From the NCBI GenBank assembly GCA_945876015.1, contig CAMCNM010000088.1, positions 1-7,836 on the forward strand: 7,836 nucleotides of DNA, given 5' to 3'. This DNA is from Gemmatimonas phototrophica. GTDB lineage: Bacteria; Gemmatimonadota; Gemmatimonadetes; Longimicrobiales; Gaopeijiaceae. Positions 1 through 5,751 of the stretch are shown one piece after another. Both the position numbers and the translations under genes were made by a program. Positions within the stretch are counted from its first letter, which is position 1, and each line of letters begins with the position of its first letter. The notes under the pieces were generated by a model. That model saw only the letters and a program-made list of their open reading frames with translations, was not told where the DNA came from and did not search any database.

Positions 1-575
1 ATCTGGGGAATCCCGCGATTCCACTCGCCGAAGCGGTGCGCGACGAGGCTGAGCGGCTGACCGGCGCGCGCCCCGATGGTCCGATCCGGATGCTCGGCCA
101 CTTGCGCTACCTCGGCTACGTGATGAATCCGGTGACGTTCTACTACTGCTTCGCCGGGGACGGCGAGACGGTGGATACGATCGTCGCCGAGATCACGAAC
201 ACGCCTTGGGGAGAGCGCCACACGTACGCGCTGGGCGCCGGCACGGAGACCAGCGCGGGCGGGCGGCGGCGGCGCTTCCAGAAGGCCTTCCACGTCTCGC
301 CCTTCATGCCCATGGACCAGCGCTACGACTGGCGCTTCACCGCACCGGGGCGCCGCCTCGCCGTGCACATGGAGAGTCTCGAGGGAGGCCGGAAGATCTT
401 CGACGCCACCCTCTCGCTGCACCGTCGGCCGATCACCCGAGCCACCCTGGCCGGAGCCCTGGCGCGCTTCCCGTGGATGACCGGCCGCGTGATCGGCGGC
501 ATCTACTGGCAGGCCGCCCTGCTCCGCCTCAAGGGCGCCCCCCTCCACTCCCACCCCGAGCGGCACTCCGCATGA
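1..575 (+). CDS. DUF1365 family protein, 5'-truncated by the window edge
   Basis: The reading frame is open from base 3, and the residues before the first in-frame GTG (base 36), LGNPAIPLAEAVRDE, already look like family sequence, so the gene begins upstream of the window. About 190 residues are visible; the family is usually about 250, so roughly the first quarter is missing. Recognition rests on the conserved stretch with LGHLRYLGYVMNPVTFYYCF near the start, the later segment FHVSPFMPMDQRYDWRF, and the C-terminal IYWQAALLRLKGAP block, all typical of DUF1365. No biochemical activity is firmly assigned to this family. It is repeatedly found beside FAD-dependent oxidoreductases and CFA-synthase-like methyltransferases, so a role in fatty-acyl modification is inferred. 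The stop TGA (573-575) overlaps the next gene's ATG as ATGA. The family call is strong; the role is inference. Confidence 0.9.
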   Translation, partial: LGNPAIPLAEAVRDEAERLTGARPDGPIRMLGHLRYLGYVMNPVTFYYCFAGDGETVDTIVAEITNTPWGERHTYALGAGTETSAGGRRRRFQKAFHVSPFMPMDQRYDWRFTAPGRRLAVHMESLEGGRKIFDATLSLHRRPITRATLAGALARFPWMTGRVIGGIYWQAALLRLKGAPLHSHPERHSA

Positions 576-1885
576 GATTCTCCCAGGCCACCGCCGAGCG
601 CGCCGTGCACGCCCGCCTCGCCGCGATCGAGGAAGGAACGCTCGAGGTCCGCCACCGCGGCGCGACCACCGTTTTCGGCGGCGGCGGCGACCTGCGCGCG
701 TCGGTGACCGTCCGCGACCCCGCCTTCTTCACCGCACTGGCCATGGGCGGCCACCTGGGCGCTGCCGAATCGTACGTGCGCGGCGAGTGGGACGCGGACG
801 ACCTGACCGCGGTGGTGCGCATCTTCCTGCGCAACCGCGACGTGCTCGAAGCGATCGAGACCGGCTGGGCGCGCGCGGTGCAGCCGATCGCCTGGGCGAT
901 GCGCGCGCTACGCCGCAACACGCGCGCGGGGAGCAGCCGCAACATCCGCGCGCACTACGACCTGGGCAACGAGTTCTTCGCGCTCTTCCTGGACGAGACC
1001 CTCACGTATTCGGCGGGCGTCCTCGAGCACCCCGGCAGCACGCTCGCCGACGCGTCTACGGCCAAGTACGAGCGGCTATGCCGCAAGCTCGCGCTCACCG
1101 CGGGCGACCGGGTGGTCGAGATCGGGAGCGGGTGGGGGGGCTTCGCGCTGCACGCGGCGGGTCGCCACGGCAGTCGGGTCACGACCACCACGATCTCGCC
1201 CGCGCAAGCCGCGCTGGCCCGCGAGCGCGTGGCGGCGGCCGGGCTCGGCTCGCGGATCGACCTGCTCGAGCGCGACTACCGCGACCTGGAGGGACGCTTC
1301 GATAAACTGGTTTCGATCGAGATGATCGAGGCGGTCGGCCACCAGTACTACCGCGAGTACTTCGAGTGCTGCGCCGCGCTCCTGGAACCGCACGGCCTCG
1401 CCGCGATCCAGGCGATCACGATCCAGGACCGCTTCTACGCACCAGATCGCCCCGACTTCATCAACCGCTACGTCTTCCCCGGCAGCTGCATCCCGTCGGT
1501 CGCGGCCCTGACGGCCGCGCTCGCGCACACCGACCTGCGGCTCGTGCACTTCGAGGACATCACCCCGCACTACGCCGAGACGCTGCGGCGGTGGCGGGAA
1601 CGCTTCGAGGCGGCCTGGCCGGCCGCCCGCGCCCTGGGCTTCGACGAGCGGTTCCGCCGGCTGTGGCGCTTCTATCTGTGCTACTCCGAGGGAGGCTTCG
1701 CGGAAAGCGTGCTGGGGAGCGTGCAGCTGGTGCTCGCGAAGCCGCACGCGACCCTGCCGGCGGCGATCGCGCCCGCCCTGCCCACGCGCTTCACGCCGAC
1801 CGAGGCCACGGGCCGGGCCGACCCCCGCGGTGAAGCGCGCCCCGTCCGCATGGCCGACACCGACGAATGGGAGCGCGCCGGATGA
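572..1885 (+). CDS. CFA-synthase-like SAM-dependent methyltransferase (COG2230), variant active site
   Basis: Encodes 437 residues. The ATG at 572 is chosen because it forms an ATGA overlap with the DUF1365 stop and gives the normal N-terminus; the same frame is open further upstream but reads antithetically to DUF1365. An N-terminal domain (about 1-120) precedes HYDLGN at 128-133 and a class I SAM site, VVEIGSGWGG, at 181-190. The CFA core continues with SIEMIEAVG (248-256), INRYVFPGSCIPS (297-309) and HYAETLRRW (333-341). Against E. coli CFA synthase, aligned by eye, the bicarbonate-site Cys139 becomes Ala148, His266 becomes Gln280 and the His of the FEH motif becomes Ala254, while Glu239 (Glu253) and Tyr317 (Tyr334) are kept. 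It probably transfers a methyl or methylene group to an unsaturated acyl chain of membrane phospholipid, but may not make a cyclopropane. Residues 391-437 form a Pro/Ala-rich tail beyond the catalytic fold. Relatives include enzymes for furan and 10-methyl fatty acids; which product is made here is open. Confidence 0.9.
   Translation: MRFSQATAERAVHARLAAIEEGTLEVRHRGATTVFGGGGDLRASVTVRDPAFFTALAMGGHLGAAESYVRGEWDADDLTAVVRIFLRNRDVLEAIETGWARAVQPIAWAMRALRRNTRAGSSRNIRAHYDLGNEFFALFLDETLTYSAGVLEHPGSTLADASTAKYERLCRKLALTAGDRVVEIGSGWGGFALHAAGRHGSRVTTTTISPAQAALARERVAAAGLGSRIDLLERDYRDLEGRFDKLVSIEMIEAVGHQYYREYFECCAALLEPHGLAAIQAITIQDRFYAPDRPDFINRYVFPGSCIPSVAALTAALAHTDLRLVHFEDITPHYAETLRRWRERFEAAWPAARALGFDERFRRLWRFYLCYSEGGFAESVLGSVQLVLAKPHATLPAAIAPALPTRFTPTEATGRADPRGEARPVRMADTDEWERAG
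1124..1140 (+). other. Potential G-quadruplex motif in the first methyltransferase coding strand
   Basis: Four GGG runs are separated by 3, 1 and 1 nt, including a seven-G tract at 1134-1140. It encodes the glycine-rich SAM-binding motif I (GSGWGG), so protein constraint explains much of it. The reading frame is intact across the tract. Confidence 0.5.
1869..1873 (+). promoter_or_regulatory. Shine-Dalgarno-like GGGAG for the DUF1295 gene
   Basis: GGGAG ends 8 nt before the ATG at 1882. It supports that start over the in-frame ATG at 1867, five codons upstream. The 1882 start also makes an ATGA overlap like its neighbours. Confidence 0.55.
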
Positions 1886-2652
1886 CCGCCGTGGTGGTGG
1901 CCGCGTGGGGCGCGCTCGCGCTCGTGATGGCCGTTCTCTGGCGCCGCCAGCTCACCACGCGCGACGCGACCAGCGTGGATGCGGCCTGGGCGACAGGGCT
2001 CGCGCTGCTCGCGCTGCTCTATCCGTGGTGGGTGGAAGGGGACCTCGCTCGGCGAGCGCTGGTCGGGGCGGCGGGAGCGATCTGGGGAGCGCGCCTCGCC
2101 TGGTACCTGGTGACAGACCGCGTCATCGGACACGCACAGGAGGACGGGCGCTACCGCGCGCTGCGCGCGCATTGGGGCGAGAGCGCGTCGGCCCGCTTCT
2201 TCGTCGTCTACCAGGCACAGGCGGCGGTCGCCGTGCTCTTCTCCTTGCCCATGCTCGCCGCGATGCGGGGCGGCGCCCGCGGCGCACTCGACGTCGCCGG
2301 CGCGGTCGTATGGGCGATCGCGGTCGTGGGCGAGACCGTGGCCGACCGCCAGCTCGCACGCTTCCGCGCCGACCCGGCCAATCGCGGGCAGGTCATGCGC
2401 CGCGGACTGTGGAAGTACTCGCGTCATCCCAACTATTTCTTCGAGTGGACCCACTGGTGGGCGTACGTGCTCATTGGGCGGGGCGCTCCCCTCACATGGA
2501 TCGGACCCGTGCTCATGCTCGCCTTCCTGTTTCGCGTCTCCGGCATCCCCTACACCGAGCTGCAGGCGCTCAAGAGCAGGGGGGACCGCTATCGCGCCTA
2601 CCAGCGCACCACGAACGCGTTCTTCCCCTGGTTTCCACGGAGGCAAGCATGA
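1882..2652 (+). CDS. DUF1295 family integral membrane protein (steroid 5-alpha-reductase-like)
   Basis: Encodes 256 residues with several hydrophobic segments (about 3-19, 36-50, 58-77, 107-127, 136-153, 190-220), so it sits in the inner membrane. The family signature lies toward the C-terminus: GLWKYSRHPNYFFEW at 175-189, followed by YRAYQRTTNAFFPWFP at 237-252. This motif is shared with the steroid 5-alpha-reductase/isoprenylcysteine methyltransferase-like fold, where the equivalent region binds NADPH or SAM. The natural substrate of DUF1295 proteins is not established. With fatty-acyl methyltransferases on both sides, a reductase acting on a modified lipid intermediate is a reasonable inference. 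The ATG at 1882 overlaps the upstream stop as ATGA and its own TGA (2650-2652) overlaps the next ATG in the same way. Family call strong, reaction unproven. Confidence 0.9.
   Translation: MTAVVVAAWGALALVMAVLWRRQLTTRDATSVDAAWATGLALLALLYPWWVEGDLARRALVGAAGAIWGARLAWYLVTDRVIGHAQEDGRYRALRAHWGESASARFFVVYQAQAAVAVLFSLPMLAAMRGGARGALDVAGAVVWAIAVVGETVADRQLARFRADPANRGQVMRRGLWKYSRHPNYFFEWTHWWAYVLIGRGAPLTWIGPVLMLAFLFRVSGIPYTELQALKSRGDRYRAYQRTTNAFFPWFPRRQA
2639..2643 (+). promoter_or_regulatory. Strong Shine-Dalgarno GGAGG for the second methyltransferase
   Basis: GGAGG lies inside the last codons of the DUF1295 gene, 5 nt before the ATG at 2649. It fixes that start even though the frame is open far upstream, and it should allow independent initiation as well as coupling through the ATGA overlap. 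Confidence 0.7.
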
Positions 2653-3659
2653 TCACCGCGGTGGCAACAACCCTCGCGGAGCGTGGGCTGGTTCCCCTCC
2701 CGCTGCTCAGGGCGGGGATCAAGCGCCTGCTCGAGCGGCGGCTCGGTGAGGCCCGGAAGGCGCCTCCGCTCGAGGCGTTCGTGCGCACCCTCGAGCAGAG
2801 CCCGATCGCTCTCCACACGGAAGCGGCCAACGAACAGCACTACGAGCTTTCACCCACCTTCTTCGAGCAGGTGCTCGGACCGCGGCTCAAGTACAGCGGC
2901 GCGCTCTGGCCCGAGGGGGTGACGACGCTCGGTGAGGCGGAGGAGGCGATGCTCGACCTCACCGCCGCCCGCGCGGGCCTGGCCGACGGACAGGACGTCC
3001 TCGAGTTGGGCTGCGGCTGGGGATCGCTCACGCTCTGGATGGCGAGGCGCTTCCCGGCGAGCCGTATCGTAGCCGTGTCGAACTCCGCGCCCCAGCGCGC
3101 GTTCATCGAGGCGCGGGCGCCGAAGAACGTGCGCGTGATCACCGCGGACATGAACGACTTCGACATCGCCGAGCGCTTCGACCGGGTGGTGAGCGTCGAG
3201 ATGTTCGAGCACATGAGGAACTACCGCGAGCTGATGCGCCGCATCCGGGGTTGGCTGCGCCCCGACGGTCGCCTGTTCGTGCACGTCTTCTGCCACCTAC
3301 GGCACGCCTATCCATTCGAGACCGAGGGGCCGGACAACTGGATGGGACGATACTTCTTCACGGGCGGGCTGATGCCATCGATCGACCTGCTGCCGCGCTT
3401 CGATCGGGATCTCGAGTTGGAGGCGGGATGGCTGGTGGACGGCCACCACTACGCGCTCACTGCGCGCGCCTGGCGGACGAACCTGGAGGCTCGCCGTGAG
3501 GAGGTGCTCCCGATCCTGGCGCAGGCCTACGGCGCGGAGGCGGAGCGCTGGTACCACCGGTGGCGCTTGTTCTTCCTGGCGTGCGAGGAGCTCTTCGGCT
3601 ACCGGAAGGGGACCGAGTGGATGGTGGCTCACTATCGCTTCGCGCCGCTGGGTCGATGA
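2649..3659 (+). CDS. CFA-family SAM-dependent methyltransferase, coclaurine N-methyltransferase-like
   Basis: Encodes 336 residues. The start is fixed by GGAGG at 2639-2643 and an ATGA overlap. After an N-terminal helical region come QHYELSPTFF (63-72), LKYSG (80-84) and the SAM motif VLELGCGWGS (117-126). The segment VEMFEHMRNY (183-192), LFVHVFCH (209-216), GRYFFTGGLMPS (233-244) and a C-terminal EELFGY...EWMVAHYRF read much more like plant benzylisoquinoline N-methyltransferases (coclaurine NMT) than like E. coli CFA synthase. Glu184, Glu187 and His188 match the catalytic Glu/Glu/His cluster described for coclaurine NMT, and His212 is kept. The usual CFA Cys is Gly84. This N-terminal region is shorter than that of the upstream paralogue. 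In a bacterial lipid operon an alkaloid substrate is unlikely; a lipid or amine acceptor is inferred. Its stop overlaps the regulator's ATG. Confidence 0.9.
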   Translation: MITAVATTLAERGLVPLPLLRAGIKRLLERRLGEARKAPPLEAFVRTLEQSPIALHTEAANEQHYELSPTFFEQVLGPRLKYSGALWPEGVTTLGEAEEAMLDLTAARAGLADGQDVLELGCGWGSLTLWMARRFPASRIVAVSNSAPQRAFIEARAPKNVRVITADMNDFDIAERFDRVVSVEMFEHMRNYRELMRRIRGWLRPDGRLFVHVFCHLRHAYPFETEGPDNWMGRYFFTGGLMPSIDLLPRFDRDLELEAGWLVDGHHYALTARAWRTNLEARREEVLPILAQAYGAEAERWYHRWRLFFLACEELFGYRKGTEWMVAHYRFAPLGR

Positions 3660-4585
3660 CCGGCGGACCTGAGGAGCCCCGACACCCGGTGCGAGTGGTG
3701 CACCAGCGCACCGGGCTCACCCCTGCCACGCTGCGGGCCTGGGAGCGGCGCTACGGAGTGGTCCGTCCGGGACGGACCGAGGGCCGCCAGCGGCTCTACT
3801 CCGATGAGGACGTCGAGCGGCTCACCCTGCTGCGCGCGCTGACCGAGAGCGGCCGGCCCATCCGGCTGGTGGCCGGGCTTCCGCTCCACGAGGCGCGCAC
3901 CCTGCTCGAACAGGACCGCCGGGCCGAGGCGCCTCCCGCGGGGGCCAGCCTCGGGGCCGCCGAGGGCCGGGTGGCGGAAGCGTTGGCGCACGCCCGCGCG
4001 CTGGACGGGGATGCCCTGCACGCGTGCCTCCGCCAAGCGGCCTTCACCCTGGGCGCGCCTTCCTTCCTGGACGACATGGTCGCGCCTTTTCTCACCGAGC
4101 TGGGGGAGCAGTGGGCTCGGGGTGAGATCGGCCCCGGGCATGAGCACCTCGCCTCGGCCGCGGTGGAGGCCGTGCTCGCCTGGCTCACCGACTCAGCCCC
4201 CGCGGCGGTGGGCAATCGGACGATCGTGCTGGTCACCCTCCCCGGCGAGCGCCATCAGTTGGGCGCGCGTCTGGCCGCAGCGGCGGCGACCCTCGAGGGG
4301 TGGAAGGTGGCGTACCTCGGGGCGGACCTCCCTCCGGCCGAGATCACGCGGGCCGCCCGCGGGGTGGCTGCCACCGCCGTCGCGGTGAGCGCCGTGCTGA
4401 GCCCGCCGCCCGAAGGGGCGGCGGCCCAGGTCGGCGCGCTCCGGCTCGCGCTCCCGGCGGCGATCCCACTCCTGGTGGGAGGCCGGGGGGCCGCCGCGCT
4501 CCTGGCCCAAGTCGGCTCGCTCGCGGGGGTCCAGCGGGTCGAGGGTCTCGCTGGGCTTCGCGCCGTGCTCCGCGCCCGACCCTGA
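3656..4585 (+). CDS. MerR-type regulator with cobalamin-binding domain (CarH/LitR-like photoreceptor)
   Basis: Encodes 309 residues from the ATG at 3656 (ATGA overlap). A longer in-frame start exists upstream, but those 32 residues lie inside the previous gene and are not family-like. The MerR DNA-binding domain spans about 11-80, with TPATLRAWERRYG (22-34) and RQRLYSDEDVERL (44-56). A helical domain (about 100-180) carries W153 and E163-H164, the W-x9-EH motif that caps adenosylcobalamin in CarH. A Rossmann-like B12 domain follows with E198-R-H200-Q-L-G203, His200 being the expected lower cobalt ligand, then SAV (245-247) and GGRG (275-278). In CarH/LitR proteins the dark adenosylcobalamin form tetramerises and represses; light breaks the Co-C bond and releases DNA. 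The residue equivalent to Thermus CarH His132 is Ala154 here. Being co-translated with its likely target operon implies autoregulation. Alternative: a regulator sensing B12 rather than light. Confidence 0.92.
   Translation: MTGGPEEPRHPVRVVHQRTGLTPATLRAWERRYGVVRPGRTEGRQRLYSDEDVERLTLLRALTESGRPIRLVAGLPLHEARTLLEQDRRAEAPPAGASLGAAEGRVAEALAHARALDGDALHACLRQAAFTLGAPSFLDDMVAPFLTELGEQWARGEIGPGHEHLASAAVEAVLAWLTDSAPAAVGNRTIVLVTLPGERHQLGARLAAAAATLEGWKVAYLGADLPPAEITRAARGVAATAVAVSAVLSPPPEGAAAQVGALRLALPAAIPLLVGGRGAAALLAQVGSLAGVQRVEGLAGLRAVLRARP
3760..3778. repeat. Perfect 9-bp inverted repeat inside the MerR coding sequence
   Basis: GGTCCGTCC and GGACGGACC flank a single central G. It falls in the codons for residues 35-41, just after the first recognition region of the DNA-binding domain. 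As RNA it could fold as an 8-bp stem with a CGG loop. It could equally be chance in GC-rich DNA, or an intragenic binding site; no function is shown. Confidence 0.5.
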
Positions 4586-4595
4586 ACCCCCGACC

Positions 4596-4601
4596 GAGGA
4601 G
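4596..4601 (+). promoter_or_regulatory. Shine-Dalgarno GAGGAG for the DUF2177 gene
   Basis: GAGGAG ends 4 nt before the ATG at 4606, inside the 20-bp gap after the regulator's stop codon. It shows that this gene initiates independently, unlike the ATGA-coupled genes upstream, and it excludes the longer in-frame extension that runs through the regulator gene. Confidence 0.75.
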
Positions 4602-4605
4602 ACCG

Positions 4606-5019
4606 ATGACCGCGTCCGCGCTCGCCAAACTCTACCTGGCCACCGTCGCCACCTTCCTGCTGGCCGACCTGGTCTGGATCGGGCTCGTCGCGAGCCGCTT
4701 CTACCAGGAGCGGCTGGCGCTCTTCCTCGCCCCCGAGGTGAAATGGGGCGCGGCCCTTCTCTTCTACCTGCTCTTCGTGGCCGGCATCCTGGTGTTCGCG
4801 GCGCTCCCCGGGCTAGCCGCCGGTTCCGCCGCGAAGGCAGCGATGTTGGGCGCGCTCCTCGGGCTGGTTTCGTACGCTGCCTTCGACCTCACCTGCCTGG
4901 CGCTGTTCCGCGACTTCCCCCTTGTCCTGGTAGTCGTAGACCTGGCTTGGGGAATGACGCTCTCGACAGGCACGGCGACCGCGGCCTACTGGATAGGTCG
5001 GTGGCTCGGGATCGGCTGA
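4606..5019 (+). CDS. DUF2177 family small membrane protein
   Basis: Encodes 137 residues, a normal length for DUF2177, starting at the ATG behind GAGGAG. Four hydrophobic segments are visible, about 6-26, 45-65, 77-98 and 105-133, so it is an inner-membrane protein. Family landmarks are LVWIGLVASRFY (22-33), ALLFYLLFVAGILVFA (47-62), the segment GLVSYAAFDLTCLALF (86-101) and VVDLAWGMTLS (108-118); the acidic residues in FDLT and VDLAWG fall within or beside membrane segments. The biochemical function of DUF2177 is unknown. Genes of this family occur in the same kind of neighbourhood (DUF1365, CFA-like enzymes, DUF1295, B12-MerR), which suggests a membrane role linked to the lipid modification. 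It is the last gene of the + strand operon, ending 9 bp before the stop of the convergent ATPase gene. Confidence 0.88.
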   Translation: MTASALAKLYLATVATFLLADLVWIGLVASRFYQERLALFLAPEVKWGAALLFYLLFVAGILVFAALPGLAAGSAAKAAMLGALLGLVSYAAFDLTCLALFRDFPLVLVVVDLAWGMTLSTGTATAAYWIGRWLGIG

Positions 5020-5028
5020 AGCGCGACG
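5020..5028. other. 9-bp intergenic junction between convergent operons
   Basis: Only nine bases separate the two stop codons. There is no GC-rich hairpin followed by a T-run on either strand here, so transcription from each side probably enters the opposite gene unless a factor-dependent terminator acts within the coding regions. Confidence 0.8.
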
Positions 5029-5751
5029 CTACTTCTCCAGAATGAGCGCCCGTTCGCTGACTCGGGTGTCGGAGTCCACCCGCCCGTCCACCATGTGGAC
5101 GATGCGGTCGCAGCGCTCCGCCACCGCCTCGTCGTGGGTCACGATCACGAACGCGGTGCCGAGCTCGCGGTTGAACGAGCGCAGCAGTTCGAGAACCTGA
5201 GCACCGGTCTGGGTGTCGAGGTTACCCGTCGGCTCGTCCGCGAGCACGAGCGGAGGTTCCATCACGAGAGCGCGCGCGATCGCGACGCGCTGCTGCTCGC
5301 CGCCCGACAGGTCGGTGGCCCGGTAGCCCATTCGCTCGGCCAGCCCCACCGCCGCGAGGAGCGCCCTCGCGCGCTCGTGCATCCACGCCTGCGGCCGCCC
5401 GTGCTGCGCGAACAGCGGGATCATCACGTTCTCCTCGGCCGAGAACGCGGGGAGCAGGTGGTGGAACTGGAATACGAAGCCGAGTGTGCGACCGCGCAGC
5501 GTCGTGCGCGCGTCGTCGTCGAGCGTTCGGGCATCGAGCCCCTGGATCAGGAGGCGCCCACCGGTCGGCCGGTCGAGCAGACCGATCAGGTTGAGCAGCG
5601 TGGTCTTGCCCGACCCCGAAGGACCGGTGAGGGCGCACAATTCGCCCGGCTCCAGGACGAGATCGATCCCCTTGAGCACGGTGGTGGTGACGTGGTCGCC
5701 GTAGGTCTTGGTGAGGCCCTCCGTGCGCACCAGAGGAGCGGCCTCAGCCAT
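5029..5751 (-). CDS. ABC transporter ATP-binding protein (LolD/MacB type)
   Basis: Encodes 240 residues, the typical length for the stand-alone ATPase of FtsX-type systems. All nucleotide-binding motifs are intact: Walker [10 protein letters not shown] (43-51), Q-loop Gln95 in VFQFHHLLP, signature [15 protein letters not shown] (148-162), Walker B LVLADEP (168-174) with Glu173, D-loop GNLD (176-179) and switch His206 in VTHDEA. The [10 protein letters not shown] segment and the N-terminal VLKGIDLVL are typical of LolD/MacB-like ATPases. It powers the permease encoded just upstream at the cytoplasmic face of the inner membrane. The ATG at 5751 overlaps the permease stop by 8 bp, and no clear Shine-Dalgarno precedes it, suggesting translational coupling. 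Because an HlyD-type adaptor is in the operon, a MacAB/DevBCA-like exporter is more likely than the lipoprotein-releasing LolCDE complex, so no gene symbol is given. Confidence 0.95.
   Translation of the reverse strand: MAEAAPLVRTEGLTKTYGDHVTTTVLKGIDLVLEPGELCALTGPSGSGKTTLLNLIGLLDRPTGGRLLIQGLDARTLDDDARTTLRGRTLGFVFQFHHLLPAFSAEENVMIPLFAQHGRPQAWMHERARALLAAVGLAERMGYRATDLSGGEQQRVAIARALVMEPPLVLADEPTGNLDTQTGAQVLELLRSFNRELGTAFVIVTHDEAVAERCDRIVHMVDGRVDSDTRVSERALILEK

Noticed and set aside
206..571. N-terminal extension of the first methyltransferase into the DUF1365 gene
   Set aside because: The extra 122 residues are out-of-frame DUF1365 sequence, Arg/Pro/His-rich; the ATG at 572 with its ATGA overlap gives the expected protein.
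1134..1140. Frameshift or assembly error at the seven-G run
   Set aside because: The protein matches family motifs in the same frame on both sides (HYDLGN before, DYRDLEGRFDK after), so the tract length is correct.
1681..2646. Long open frame of about 320 codons on the - strand opposite the end of the first methyltransferase and DUF1295
   Set aside because: It is a GC-rich shadow: its translation is low-complexity Arg/Ala/Gly/His-rich with no recognisable motif, and the + strand genes covering it have clear family signatures.
1830..2648. Possible fusion of a 273-residue upstream extension with the second methyltransferase
   Set aside because: The extension is an out-of-frame reading of DUF1295; GGAGG and the ATG at 2649 mark the real start.
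4586..4605. Terminator or promoter between the regulator and DUF2177
   Set aside because: Only 20 bp, with no hairpin plus T-run and no recognisable promoter; it holds just a Shine-Dalgarno sequence.
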